NCBI GenBank assembly: GCA_029891385.1 | Contig: CM057230.1 | Coordinates: 32,939,402 to 33,003,401 of the forward strand | DNA from: Erythroxylum novogranatense | Lineage: Eukaryota > Streptophyta > Magnoliopsida > Malpighiales > Erythroxylaceae | Length of the DNA stretch: 64,000 nt | Direction: 5' to 3' | Part shown: positions 34,405 through 46,978 of the stretch, one piece after another | Numbering within the stretch: the first letter of the stretch is position 1 | Layout: each line of letters begins with the position of its first letter | Translations under genes and position numbers: made by a program | The notes under the pieces: generated by a model | Seen by the model: the letters and a program-made list of their open reading frames with translations, nothing else | What the model was told of the DNA's origin: nothing | The model's database searches: none

Positions 34405-34928
34405 TATTGGATTTATGTAAATATAGTTCCCTAAAAAGTAAGTGTATTTATATGTACCTTAATCTTCTTCAGTTACAGTTTTGTAATGGAAATATTTATT
34501 ATTAACAAAATAAAAGAGTTTGGTTTTAATGAGCACTATATATCTAATCATAAGGTACCAAGATTCTTTTGTATGTAATATACATATACATAGAGATGTA
34601 TAGGAAACATGTATATTATTAGAATTTAAATTAATGGATTCACAGTTGAATAATCAAGTTGGTTGCTTGATTATGGTTTAGATTGTAGTGTTGCGAATTA
34701 TCTCCGTGTAAGTAAAGAAGTTTACTTCAAGGGAATGATGATTTTTATATCATGATAGTAGTTGACTATCGATAATAACACTATTAAATGAATCTGGAAT
34801 CAAGTATGTTTTCAAGAATAAAGTGGGCCATTACTTTAATCTTAAAGCATACAAGTACAACTTAAGCAATCGCTTATTATGAACCACAATCTTGATGAGT
34901 AGTGAACTCGTATAAGTTTCATTATAAT
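34405..34928 (+). repeat. Copia-B 3' LTR, first 524 bp
   Basis: Starts TATTGGATTTATGTAAATA (TG has become TA) and aligns with 13262 onward. It is interrupted at 34928 by Gypsy-E after ATAAT, the probable left target duplication of Gypsy-E. The rest should lie beyond the window. Confidence 0.9.
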
Positions 34929-35102
34929 TGTAACATCCCATCACCGATTGGAAGGGTAACATGGTAATTTGGGATGGGTTATGAGTGTGTATACGTATCA
35001 TAGCATGTTCATGCAAAATATGGCCTCTATATATATATGAATGGAAATTTTTGTATATACACATGGCTGTACATGCATTCATGACATTTCCCGGCATATG
35101 TG
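34929..35102 (+). repeat. Gypsy-E 5' LTR, first piece
   Basis: TGTAACATCCCATCACCG to CGGCATATGTG. It ends with ATGTG, the left target duplication of Copia-C, which recurs at 56976-56980 where the LTR resumes. Confidence 0.9.
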
Positions 35103-37202
35103 TGTTGGAGTTATGTAAATATAGTGCCCTGGAAAGCAAGTGTATTTATATGTAACTTTATCTTCTTGATTCTGATTTTGTAATGAAAATATTTATTATT
35201 AATAAAACAAAAGAGTTTGGTTATATCTGTATGAGCATTATATATCTGGTCATAAGGTACCAAGATTCATTTGTAAGTAATATACATATACATAGAGATG
35301 TATGGGAAACATGTATATTATTAGAATCAATTAATTGATTCACAGTTGAATAATCAAGTTGGTCGTTTGATTATGGTTTAGGCTGTAGTGTTGCGATTTA
35401 TCTCCATATAAGTAAAGGAGTTTACTTAAAGGGAATGACGAGTTTCATATCATGATAGTAGTAGACTATCGATAATGGCACTATTAAATGAATTGGAATC
35501 AAGTATGTTTTCAAGAATAAAGTGGGCGTTACTTTAATCTTAAAACATACAACTTAAGCATTCGCTATTATGAACCACAATCTTGATGAGTGGTGAACTC
35601 ATAAGTGTTTCATTATAATTCTTGATATAATCGGAATGGATTTTTACAGGTATTAATCCAAAGGTTCGCATGTTGGAATTATTAATTGAAACATGTATCG
35701 TGGAACATTCACTCAAATAAAGAGTTTATAGTGTTATCATCTCTTCTAGATGTTTTAAGGAGATTTGGTGATTAAACTGGCGCCAGTAGTTTGACGGACT
35801 AGCTACCCATCAAGTCTTAACACTAAGATGAGATCTTATGTGTTAATCACCATATAAAGTAAAATGAGAGATCTAGAAGGAAAAACCAACATAAGGGCAA
35901 AACGATAATTTTACCCTTTGTTGTGCGGATGACTATAATAAGGTTCTAAATAGGGTTTGCAATTGGACATATTCTCATAATATTTAATAATTCAAGAGTT
36001 CAACTAATTGTCTTTAGTGGAATGACATTTAGTTAATAAGCTAGAATTAATTCCAATAAGATTGAATTATTTCTGGGCTTATTGGAGCTTGAATTATCAA
36101 AGTCCAATAAGATTCTCCACTTGGCTTTAAGGAAGGTTATCAAGCTAAGTAAGAAATAGTTTGGAGGCTTTAAAAGTCCATAATTGAATGATGGGCTTAT
36201 ACTAATTAATGGTTAATTGGAAGCCCATATGTTCATTTAGAAATGGGCTTGTTTTGGTTTAATGTAATTGATTAGATTAATTATATTAAAACAATTTTTT
36301 TTAATGGAGAAGAAGCAATTTCAAACTTGTGTTAGGTTAGATGTGTAACCACACATTTGACATTAAAATACTAAATAAAGATGGTCTTTATTATGGTTCA
36401 TCATTATTAAATGGAGTTATGAACTTACCATTAAATGGTTAAATGGTTGGCTTTTAATGTTGGCATGTAACCTATTTGCATTAATTAGATTAAAGATGAA
36501 AGATGTGCATTAGATGGACCATATTCCTTCTTTCTTCTTGCCAAAACCGAAATGGGTATTCAATTATAGGTTATGGTCTTTTCAAATAGCCATTTTAAAG
36601 ATAAATGAAGTAAGTCTCATTTATTGGCTATTTGATGAGTGATTAATGTAAGAAGTGATGCATTGGATGCCTCTCACTCTTTCCATTCATGCATATTTCG
36701 AAATTGAGATGTAAGAAAGGTTTCTTGCATGGTTTTTAGACATTCTCTCCTTTCATGCAAGGTAGAACCGAAATTCCTAAGTGAAAGAATTGAAAGAGTT
36801 TCAATTTTGGTTCTTCTTCTTCTAAGAAAATCTCCTCCAAATATTTCTTCTCCTTTCCCACCAAAGGATTTTGTTAACCTAGTTGTCCTTGAAGAACAAG
36901 TGGTAAATCTAATTGGTTGAGGATACTACTACAAGGAAGAAGATAGATTGCTAAAGGAAAGACTCAAAGGCAAAGGATTTGGATCTGAGAAGAAGGAGAG
37001 GATAAGCAATGAGGATTTAAAGTCGTAGCGAAGGAGTCGGTAATTCCTTTTATCTTGTTCTTGGTTTTATTATCCTTATACCATATCATGTATGGATTAG
37101 CATGTTGATTTGGATATATTGCTTCCGCTGCAAGATGATTTCTTAAAAGTTTTGAAATCTATCGTTTCTCCAAACTAAGCATGCTTTCTTTTCGATCCAA
37201 CA
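35103..37202 (+). repeat. Copia-C 5' LTR (2100 bp)
   Basis: TGTTGGAGTTATGTAAATA to GATCCAACA. It is near-identical to the 3' copy and more distant from the Copia-B LTRs. A 63-codon frame at 36729 recurs in the 3' LTR (56499) simply by LTR identity. Confidence 0.93.
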
Positions 37203-37203
37203 A

Positions 37204-37217
37204 TTAGTATCGAGCCG
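37204..37217 (+). other. Copia-C primer-binding site
   Basis: Reads TTAGTATCGAGCCG. Against TTGGTATCAGAGCC it has G to A and a CAG reduced to CG. The same CAG to CG loss is seen in the Gypsy-D PBS. Confidence 0.8.
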
Positions 37218-38647
37218 ATTTTTCATGCATGATTTCGGTTCCTATATGGTGGATGCATGGGTTGGCAATCTTTTATGTATACTGTATATTTTATGTGATA
37301 GAAATATATATGGTGTATGTTGCTCTTTTGGTTGTCCATAGAAGTTAAATTTTATCTTGTAAGATTTCTTCATTTGGTTGTAACAAGGAGGGTGGTCTAT
37401 CATCACCATGTTTCCTCCTTGGTTTCTTTTTCTATTTATTTGATTTTGTAATGTACAAATTGATGTAATGATGAAGAAGGAGCAGCCATGGATTGAAGAA
37501 ATGGAAAGGTAAAATTTTGGTGTATCCTTTGTGTTTTGGCATAAGTTTTGTGAAAACTAAGTTGCTGGAATTTTTGTTTCAATGAATCATATTTCAGTTA
37601 TGATTGGAAAACAAGTGCTGGTTTTTTGTTTCAAAGAATCCAATTTCAGTTTTAATAAAACAAGTGCTGGAATTTTTTGTCAAAACAAAGATTTGGTTTT
37701 CTAAAAATCTAGTGTTGGAATTTTATTTTTCAAAATGACAAAATTCTAATTTCATAAATGCCATTACATTTTGTTTACCGAATGGGCCGGATCATGTTAG
37801 CGAAGAGTTCGAAGCGGAAGATCCAAGATGAAGAAGCATTTTTTGGGCCTAAAAGGCTTGTAATTATTTTATGTTTCTAGGATGGAGAATCAAAAGTGGC
37901 TTTATTAGTTCATGTGATGAATGGAGAAATGAATGCTTGTAATATGTGATATTATGTGATTGCATGTCATTTAGAAAATTGCCAACCCTAGGCCTTGCCG
38001 TGCATTCATTATGTATGAGATATATAATGAAACAATATAGGATGGATAATAAATTGCATCTAGACAAGATGGTATTTAAAACTTAAAGCCCAAAAGATTG
38101 AGTGTGAGAGGATGTACATGAGAGTCCACGGTCTCCAAATGATGGCCCGTTTGCATGTGGTGAAGTGTTACTCCCCATCGGAGGGCATGGATCCTAGATC
38201 TTGCATGGTTTGGGTCTCCTTAAGGATAAGTCCACTTAATGATAACAAATGTGACCTCTTACCGAGGCATGATTTGTAGGTATCTTTAGTGAATGAATCA
38301 AATGGTTATACACTCAACATTTTTTATCAATAAACTGCCCACTGTAGCTTTGTTGGTAAAAGTATGGACCAAATTAAGACGCTTCTTAAAAAATTGAGCA
38401 TAAGATTCTTGGTAGTTTTTTGAGTGGGAGGGTCCTAGTTTTTCTTTTAATAGATAAGATGGCCCACCGTCACTTAGTCTGTTATAGATAAGAAAAATAA
38501 CCGTCGTATAATGTTTTAATTTTTTAAGTTTTGTTAAATCTATCATCATGCATACATGCATCATGATTTTATACAAAGTTCCATAAATTGTTGACTAGTA
38601 TGCTCATGTTTTAATAATTTATATTTTGAGACATAATCAACCACAAA
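37218..38647 (+). other. Copia-C untranslated leader
   Basis: Non-coding, alignable with the Copia-B leader. It holds four units of the ~50-bp minisatellite (37562-37745). A conserved region upstream of gag (38090-38600) gives small frames on the minus strand in both copias; it is shared non-coding sequence. Confidence 0.75.
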
Positions 38648-39435
38648 ATGAATCCACTCACCCCGCTCTTGACTAATAACAAATTGGAAAATGGAGACAA
38701 GTTTAATGAATGGAGACGTAACCTTGACATTGTTCTTCAATATGAGCGTATTTCATGGGTGTTAACGAAAATGAGCCTACACCTCTAAGTGGAGATGCAA
38801 CTCTGAGCAAGTCCAACAACATGGCGTTGGCGAGAATCTTGACAAGACTACTAAGTGTTATATTCTCGCTACATCGGTGGCATGTTGCAAAAGCAAATTG
38901 CTTGTATGAAAGCTGCTAGTGCAATGGTCCATCACCTACATGAGATGTTTGGTGTGAGGACTAGGTCTGCAAGAGTGAAAGCTATCCAAACCTTTCATAA
39001 TCTCGCATGAAACACAGTGAACGGTGCAGGATTACATGATGAAGGTAATCTCTGCGGTCACCGAGGCTAAGATGCTTAGGCGGATATGGATGCGGACACG
39101 CAGATGATTATGATCATCAATAGCTTAAACTCTTCTTTTCAGCAGTTTAAGTTGGACTATGAGCTCAACAGCAAGGATTACACCTTGAGTGAGTTGATGA
39201 ATACCCTCCAGAGTACGGAGGAAATATTGAATATTAAGGCTCATGGGCTAGAAGCTAATGTAGCTTCTTCTTCTAAGCCCAAGGGTAAGGGCAAGGAAAA
39301 GAAGAAAGGTCCAATGAAAAAGAAGGCCCAAATAGGGGTCAAGGCCAAACCCATGAAAAAGAAGGCCAAAGAGAACATCAAAGGAAAGTGTTTCCCTTTG
39401 TGATGAGATGGGCAAGCTGGAAAAAAGCATCCGAT
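38648..39435 (+). pseudogene. Copia-C gag, frameshifted
   Basis: The ATG at 38648 opens MNPLTPLLTNNKLENGDKF then NEWRRNLDIVLQYE. The frame breaks after ~40 codons; later parts are readable in other frames (IACMKAASAMVHHLHEMFG; then 39086-39403 with LDYELNSKDYTLSELMNTL and a Lys-rich tail). The zinc knuckle region (~39389-39430) starts with KCF but is garbled by indels compared with Copia-B. Where Copia-B has a TAG, this copy keeps Gln (NTLQSTEE). Several breaks may be base-calling losses rather than real mutations. Confidence 0.85.
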
Positions 39436-40960
39436 CTACCTAGAGTCCCTCAAAAGCAAACAAGGTATGGGCTTCCTAAGTTTGTTAGGAACTAGAAATG
39501 TGGTGATTTATCTACTTCTTGGATATTAGATTCAGGAGCCACTAACCATGTTTGTAATTCTTTGCAGGGTTCCAAAGAAAGGAAAAGACTTCCTAAAGGT
39601 CAGTTTCAAGTTAAGATAGCAGATGGTTCCTATGTTTCAGCAGAATCAGTGGGAGTAGTTATCTTGGACTTTCCTAGTGGTCATAGGTTATATTTGGAAG
39701 ATGTTTATTACATGCCAATGATTGTAAGGAACATGATTTCTATTTTTTGTCTAATAAAATCTGGCTATTCCTTATATTTTGAAAAGGTTGTTTCAATATA
39801 TGAGAATAAGGATTTTATTTGTGAAGCGATAATTAAACAGGGATTGTTTTTTATAGAACCTATGAAAGGCTCACTAAACACCATAGAATTGATAAAACCA
39901 AGACAATCCAATATCTCTAGCATTAATTCAAAGTATCTGTGGCATCTAAGGATAGGTCATATCAATCAGAAAAGACTTGACATGCTAGTAAAGGATGGGA
40001 TCCTTATGGGCTTGGATAGTGATCCATTACCCACCTGTGAATCTTATATTGAAGGAAAAATGACAAAAGCCTCATTTCCTTCTAAAGGAAACATATTTGA
40101 ATCCACATTGGACATGGTACATACTGATGTGTGTGGGCCCATGAATGTACAAGCTAGAGGAGGTTATGAATATTTCATAACTTTTATAGATGATTACTCA
40201 AGACATGGCTATTTGTATTTGATGCATAAAAAGAGTGAATCTTTTGAAAAGTTCAAAGAATTCAAAGCTAAAGCTGAGAAGCAACTTGGCAAGCCATTAA
40301 AAGCGACTTCGATCGGATAGAGGTGGTGAGTATTTATCAGAGTGTTCCAAGAATATTTAATTGACAATGGAATTGTTTCCAATTTGTCGACTCCTCGTAC
40401 ACCTCAATGTAATGGTGTAGCGAGAGGAGAAATAGAACTCTATTAGAAATGGTAAGATCAATGATGTCCTATGCTAGCCTTCCAGAATCATTCTGGGGAT
40501 ATGCCATACAAACGGCAACATATCTTCTTAACTTTGCTCCATCCAAATCGGTGCCTAAAACACCTAGGGAGTTGTGGACTGGCCGAGTGCCTTCATTGAG
40601 GCACTTGAGGACTTGGGGCTGTCCAGCCCATGTTCTAAAGCCTGAATCCACAAAGATGGAACCAAGATCAGAAGTATGTTTGTTTGTAGGATATCCTACG
40701 GGAACTTGAGGGTACTATTTTTACAGTCCTCATGATAGGAAGGTATTTGTGTCGACAAATGCAAACTTCTTAGAGGAAGAGTTTGTGAGAAATCACAAAG
40801 GAAGAAGTGAAGTAGTACTAAAGGAGTTAGCAATTTCATCCAAACCAAGAGTTGTTTTGGATATGAGAGAACAAGATGTCGAAATGGATTCAAGAGTTGA
40901 ATCAGAAGTGCAACCTGAACATCAAGATGTGCCTAGACGTAGTGGGAGGGTTGTGAGACA
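39436..40960 (+). pseudogene. Copia-C protease and integrase
   Basis: The protease site WILDSGATNHVC is intact at 39520-39555. The long frame 39562-40320 (252 codons) carries the zinc domain (YLWHLRIGHINQKRL; second Cys is Tyr, codon TAT 40045-40047), HTDVCGPMNVQARGGYEY and the integrase core FITFIDDYSRHGYLYL. It ends at a TAG at ~40318 in the SDRGGEY region. The remainder is in frame 40449-40709 (MVRSMMSYASLPESFWGYA to CLFVGYPTGT) after small indels. This is the best preserved integrase in the window. It would insert cDNA at staggered 5-bp cuts, in line with the 5-bp duplications seen. Confidence 0.9.
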
Positions 40961-42580
40961 ACCAGATAGGTATCTGGGTTTAGGAGAAGGCTTAATTGCC
41001 ATCTCGGACAAGAAGAAACAGATCCCCGTACGTATACAGGCTATTAATGATGTTGATGCAGGAAAATGGCTCAAGGCAATGGAATCGAAAATAGATTCTA
41101 TGTGTACTAATGAAGTCTGGGTCCTTGTAGATCTACCACCAGGTCTAAAAACCATAGGGTGTAAATGGATCTACAAAAGGAAAAGGGGATCGGATGGAAA
41201 GGTAGAGACCTTTAAAGCTAGATTGGTAGCTAAAGGCTATACTCAAAAGGAGGGTATAGACTACGAGGAGACTTTTCTCGGTTGCCATGCTTAAGTCCAT
41301 CAGATTCTTTTGGCCGTGACCTATTTCGATTATGAAATATGACAAATGGATGTCAAGACCGCATTTCTGAATGGAGATCTTGAGGAGACCATTTATATGA
41401 CCCAAGCAGAAGGATTCATTGAGCTAGGTAATGAGCATAAGGTTTGCAAGTTGCAAAGGTCCATTTATGGACTTAAGCAAGCATCTAGGTCTTGGAACAT
41501 TAGGTTTGATAAGGCTATCAAAACCTATGGGTTCATACAAATCCTATATGAGCCTTGTGTTTACAAAAGAATACAAGAAGGTAAGGTTACTTTCCTAATC
41601 CTGTATGTTGATGACATTCGCTCATCGGGAATGATGTGGGAATGTTATCTGCGGTTAAGGATGGTGAATGAGCAGATTTTCAATGAAGGATTTGGGAGAG
41701 GCTACCTATGTTCTAGGGATCAAACTTATAAGGGATCGTAAGAACAAGAAGATAGCTTTGTCTCAACTAACCTACATTGAGAATATGCTCAATAAGTTCG
41801 CCATGCAAGATTCCAAGAGGGTTTCACTCTACTAGACATGGAATCAAACTTTCAATGGAACAAGCACCTAAAACCCAAGAGGAGGTTGAGCGATGCGTAA
41901 CATTCCATATGCTTGGCGATTGGTAGTTTGATGTATGCAATGTTGTGCACTAAATCGGATATCTGTTACGCAGTGGGACTGGTAAGCAGATTTTAGTCCA
42001 ATCCAGGAATGGAACATTGGACTGCGGTTAAGTGTATACTTAAGTATCTTCATTGGACGAAGAACTTAATGCTTGTTTACTCTGGAAGTAATCTTATTCG
42101 ACGGGATATACGGATTCGATTTCCAATCGATGTTGATTCAAGGAAATCAACTTCGGTTCTATATTTACTTTAGGAGGTGGAGCCATAGTTTGGAGGAGTG
42201 TCAAGCAATCTTGTATTGCTGATTTGACTATGGAGGTGAGTATGTTCTTGCTTGTGAAGCAAAGAAGGAAGCGATCTGGCTCGGAAGTTCCTAAATGATT
42301 TGGAGGTAGTTCCAAAGGCAGAAAAAGCCATTACACTTTATTGTGATAATAGTGGGGCAGTGACTAATTCTAAAGAACCTCGGAACCACAAAGCTGCCAA
42401 ACACATTGAGCGAAAGTATCATCTCATAAGGGAGATAATACAACGTAGAGAAGTGGATGTGGTAAAGATTCCTACATAGCAAAACCTTGCTGATCCGTTC
42501 ACAAAGACATTGACTCAAAAGAGCTTTGTGGGTCACCTAGAAGGGATGGGAATGAAGGATATGTCAAACTTGCTTTAGGG
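40961..42580 (+). pseudogene. Copia-C reverse transcriptase and RNase H, frameshifted
   Basis: Frame 40749-41294 holds the linker and RT start (WLKAMESKIDSM, GCKWIYKRKRG, FKARLVAKGYTQKEG). After a small deletion at ~41275, frame 41346-41741 has MDVKTAFLNGDLEE, CKLQRSIYGLKQASRSWN and an intact YVDD at 41604-41615. The frame is then lost. RNase H is spread over frames to 42560 with damaged GYTD and EAEY regions but a readable YCDNSG. Compared with Copia-B, many breaks are one- or two-base losses at CAG or CTG. Confidence 0.9.
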
Positions 42581-42592
42581 CAAGTGGGAGAT
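42581..42592 (+). other. Copia-C polypurine tract
   Basis: CAAGTGGGAGAT, followed by the first four LTR bases TGTT (42593-42596) and then by Gypsy-D. Confidence 0.9.
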
Positions 42593-44180
42593 TGTTTGTA
42601 ACATCCCACCCCCTCCTGGGAGGGTAAAATAGTAAGATTGGCATAGGATGAGATTGGTAAGGAATAATTAGTACTGTTTGTGCATAATAGGATTGATACA
42701 CAGTATCAATTGTGTATATGGAATTACGGTATATGCATTCATGATAATTCCGTAATTGGGCCTAAAGCAATTTTATTGTGATTAACGGGTTATGGGATTT
42801 GAAAAATTATTCGAGTCTTTGTTGTTAGCGTTTTCGATTTTAAGGATTTTCAGAATTTTTTTGGAATTTTTGGAGAAAATTCCTGACCGCAAAATCGCGA
42901 TGGCGGCCTAAACTTGTTTTGGGATAGAAAAGGTGATTTTGTGATTGAAAAATTATTTGGAGTGCCTTCGTTACTGTTTTATAATTTTAGGGAATTTCAT
43001 TAATTCTCAGAAAAATAATTCGGGGAAATTCTCGGACCGGATAAATCGCCAATTGGCGAACCGGTCGATTCTCGGTAGCAAAAATCGCTACCCACTGGTA
43101 CTGTAATATTGAGTATATTATTTTGGGACTGAAAGTAGGGCCATTGGAGTGAAATGAAGTAAAATTTCTGACTGGATTAAACAAATTTATCTTGACTTTT
43201 CAAATAAAAAGAAGCCAATCACTACTTGCCAAGAAAAAGTAACATTTAATGCTCCTCTCCATACTCCTTCGGACGTGTATATGTTTAAAAGGAAAGGAAG
43301 ATGAATTTTAGGTTTTATCATTGTTCATCCGAAAACTCAAACACTCTCCTTTACAAAACCATCGAATTTTTCTCTTCTCTCAATTTCCTCCATAACTTCA
43401 AGCTACTCTCTTTGATTCCCTCAAAGCTAGAGGATGAGTCTTGAGTATACTTGAGAAGGGAAGGGGTGGATACTTTGGTGTAGAAGTTGGAAAGTGATTG
43501 TTGAAGCTTGAAGGAGGTTTTGTCTTAGGTAAGTTTTCACTTAAGGTTTGATCTTTAAATGATGTTTGCATATGGATTAAATGCCATGACAATATGGGGT
43601 AGTTAATAAAAGGGTTTAAAGCATGTATTAGGTTCATGTAGACATTAAAGTGATGATTATTGTGATTTAAAGAAAAGGGATGAGGTTAGATGAAGATGCA
43701 TTGAAGTTCTGATGTGGTTTGATTTTGAATTGAACAAGGGTAATTAATTGAGTTTTTGAATGGAGGAATTAAATACTGTAAATTTTTCAGTGTTAGCCCT
43801 AATATATGTATGACTGTATTTATATTTAATTTGTATTTATTTTGATGTCTAGTGATGTGAAAAAGGCATTGGAAGTGGTTGAACTAAGGTTAACCTTAAA
43901 TCTGGAAAGTTGGAATTATAAGTGATGTTACTGTTTTATTCATAACTTATTGTGTGGAAATGCAAATGAAGTAAGGTTAATGGCCACTGAAACTTTGGAC
44001 TTTTGGCTTCAATTTAGTGTGAAATAGGTGTTATTGAATTTCAATGATAGAGGGGTGAATTTTTGAATGGAAAGTTACTGTTTCATTGCCTGTGAACAGT
44101 AACCGCAACCATGACATCTGAGTTTTGTTGATTTTTATGAATTAATTGAGATGTAATTAGGGAGAATGGTCTTCATGGAA

Positions 44181-45010
44181 GTTGTAGCATATTTGATTAT
44201 CTTTCCATTGCTACTGATCTTGCTATTTTTGGAATTGTGTATTGGGAGATATGAATTGATTACTAATGACTGGTTTTGAGCATTTTGGATGAAACCTAGT
44301 TTAAGTGTGATTTTGTGAGTTTACGGATTGGAGGCAATTTTAACATTTTAAGTGGACTGAACTGGTGCGAGTGAGCTTCTGAAAAGTTGTAGAGGAAGAG
44401 ATTACCTTGAAATTGATATTTGGTATGTAATTTTTAGAAGTCAGAATTGGGAGATATGATTTTTCAAAAACTGATCCTACATTAGGTTATGAATGGCTGA
44501 TGATAACAGAAACTTCCATAACAGTTTTTAAATTGTTAGAGATCGAATTGGATGTTGAGTGCTTCATGAAAATTGAAGTTTGAGATGTTATATTTTCAGG
44601 GATATAAAGTTCTGAATTTATTGACTTGTATACTGGAAGTTATGCCTCTTGTAAGGTTACTGCCCAAATTGAAGGATTTCAGGGATAGTGACATTGAATG
44701 AATTAATTGACTAGTTTAGAAATAGAATTTGATTTTGGGTTGTTCATGAAAGTTGTAGAGGACATTGTGAACTTGTTGACCATATTTTTGTGGTAATTTA
44801 TTTCTGAAGAATCAGTGAGTTATGCAATTGTAAATGTACTGCCCTGTGTTGAGGGAAATTGTGAAGGCAGAAGGTTTGATGGATTATTTGACACCCTTAG
44901 GGTTGGAATTGATTTTTATGGTCTTCTTGAGAGTTGTAGAGCTTTTCATAAGCTTTCCAATGAGGTATAGTGGGTATTTTCTGATTTGTGTGTTAAAAGT
45001 TAGAGTAATT
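44181..45010 (+). repeat. Five ~180-bp spaced modules in Gypsy-D 5' LTR
   Basis: Cores GTTGTAG (or a variant) start at 44181, 44386, 44572, 44752 and 44933: spacings 205, 186, 180 and 181. Each is preceded by CATGAAA- or CTGAAAA-like bases and followed by a TTTCCATTG-like and a GGGAGATATGA- or GAGTTATG-like phrase. The second LTR has the same set at 52105, 52310, 52492, 52672 and 52853. Confidence 0.87.
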
Positions 45011-45059
45011 GGAAATTGGGATTTAAATCTGGAAAGAAGGAGGGCAAGGAGAAGGTTAT

Positions 45060-45220
45060 CTCATGAGGCGACAAGCGCCTCATGAGGCGAGACAGACTTC
45101 GCCGTCTCGCGAGGGCGAGTTTCGCCTCATGGCGAGATTGAAGGAGGCAGGTCGCGAGGCGACGCCTCGCCTCATGACATGATGGTGAAATCGCCTCATG
45201 GCGGGCGTCTCGCCCATGAT
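45060..45220. repeat. CGCCTCATGAGGCG / CTCGCGAG palindrome array, Gypsy-D 5' LTR
   Basis: A 14-bp perfect palindrome CGCCTCATGAGGCG at 45076-45089, CTCATGAG at 45060-45067, CTCGCGAG at 45106-45113, and several partial GCCTCATGGCG and GTCGCGAGGCGAC units. It is GC-rich in AT-rich DNA. It begins ~125 bp after the last module core, as in solo LTR S. Confidence 0.92.
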
Positions 45221-46490
45221 GCGTGCTGGCTATTCCTTTTATTTATTTTGAATTTTATTTGGTATTAAATGGTACGATTGTTCATTTGTCAATTTCTTTC
45301 CGTCCGACGTCCGATTGACCTGATTCCAGAGGCATCGGATTCGTTGAATATTTAATTTCATATTATGAGAAAACGGAATTTTAGACGGAATTTGGCGTAG
45401 CCTATCGATTGAACATGTAAACACTGTTTTATTTAATTTGGGACCTATAGAGGTCCGAATTGCGCACCGTCAGCGCCTATGGATTTCTAATTTTTGATAG
45501 AATTTTATTATGTAAAAATATTAAATTAGGACCGGGAATTCATGAACATGCATATCTCATCATTATGAGCACAAATTTCATATTTAGTGACTCGTACTTT
45601 TTCTGATTCATATAGAGGTCCAATTGGGCGTCGATTGACCGACGTCACGAGAGGCTTTCCGCTTTAGCTCGAAGTAATAGGTGAGTAACCTAGATGGTTT
45701 CTCAATTTTTTATGTGTTTAATATTTCGCGATTATGCCATATGGAGATAATGGATGGGTATATGTGTGTTTGACTTTGATTGATTTGGACCATAGGTGTA
45801 TCGAAATATTGGGAATGAGATAACGGTGCTACTTGTGTGTGATTGTTTGTGAATGTTTACATTGGAGATCTCGGACCAAAGGTCCGAGGAAATAGGATTG
45901 ATATCGAAGTGTTAATTATCTGTCTCGATCATGGGATGTACCGTAAATGCGATATGGTATGACGCAATAAATTGGAAAATATATGATTGAAATACGGACC
46001 GAAGGTCCGAGGAAATGGGAAATGGCATTGAATGTAAGTGATAGAAATAAGCAGTAAATGAAAATTGGAACATATGCATTCATGCATAAGGACATGATCG
46101 AGATAAAAGCGGTTGTATTGGAGCGACCACCGATCGGGGCATATCACGCCTAACGTATGTGAGAGCTTACCAACTCAGCGCACGGACCTCAGGTCCAACG
46201 TATTGAGCCTCGGGCTCGATGTATCGTGGCTTCAAGCCCAATGTTTGAAGCCAGCGCTCAACGCAATGTGCCCGTTCTTGGGGCGATTTGGTAGCAGTCA
46301 CAATAACATAATGAAAATGGAAAGGGTCTCATGTGCATTGCATATATGGTATGATTAACTGTGGATTGTATGATAGGCGATTCGCCTTACATTTGTGAAA
46401 TGTGATTGTACGTATTATTTGGTATTACTTTTGTAAATCGTGATCGTATGTGATAATTGGTAAAGTGTTTGAACATGCATGAATTGAGTG

Positions 46491-46507
46491 AACCATCGAT
46501 GATGGTT
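46491..46507 (+). promoter_or_regulatory. Conserved AACCATC/GATGGTT hairpin
   Basis: AACCATCGATGATGGTT can fold into a 7-bp stem with a GAT loop. The same hairpin is at 54411-54427 (D 3' LTR), 60162-60178 (E), 9786-9802 (F, minus) and 17814-17830 (S, minus, one stem mismatch). It is followed by a TCACTGAGTTC...AACTCACCC phrase and a TTTTTCAGG phrase. Its role is unknown; an RNA-level signal near the LTR 3' end is an inference. Confidence 0.7.
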
Positions 46508-46965
46508 TCTCACTGAGTTCGCAAAACTCACCCAAAATTTGCATCTATTTTTCAGGTTCTGAAGAATACCCCGGTTGACACGGGAGTATATCTACTGTAG
46601 ACGAGTAAAGGTTAGAGGTTGGGATCAGTTCGTGTCTGCATTAGTGTTTTAGTAAATTGTATTCCGCAATCACTGTATAACAAGGCTTTATATTTTTACT
46701 GAGCCATTGTGGTATTAATGTTTCTTGCATTGATGATTGTAATTATTCTTGGATGACCGTAATAATCGAAGCTGGTTTTTATTGAACACGGATTTTATTT
46801 ACTTACCGTGTTTGCCGTGTGAGCGTGGAGTTAATGGCTCCAAAAGAAAAAAATGTATCTTGAATTTTAAATCGATCGATGTAATACGCTACTCTCGTGG
46901 GACACGGACTCGGATATCACCAACGATATCGGGTTGGGTCTTACTGTGTGGGTGTTACATTTAGG

Positions 46966-46978
46966 TGGTATCGAGCCC
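46966..46978 (+). other. Gypsy-D primer-binding site
   Basis: Reads TGGTATCGAGCCC, one base short of TGGTATCAGAGCCC: CAG has become CG. It lies six bases after the LTR end. Confidence 0.87.

Larger units (their letters stand above)
42597..46959 (+). repeat. Gypsy-D 5' LTR
   Basis: TGTAACATCCCACCCCCTCC to GGTGTTACA. In order it has five modules (44181-45010), a palindrome array (45060-45220), the CGTCCGACGTCCGATTGAC box (45301), the GGACCTATAGAGGTCC hairpin (45441-45456), a region with repeated GGTCCGAGG / GAGCCTCGGGCTC phrases (45870-46270), the AACCATCGATGATGGTT hairpin (46491-46507) and CGGATATCACC...GATATCGGG near the end. Confidence 0.93.

Noticed and set aside
44834..45085. 83-codon frame in the Gypsy-D 5' LTR
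   Set aside because: It spans the last module and the palindrome array and is not kept in frame in the second LTR.
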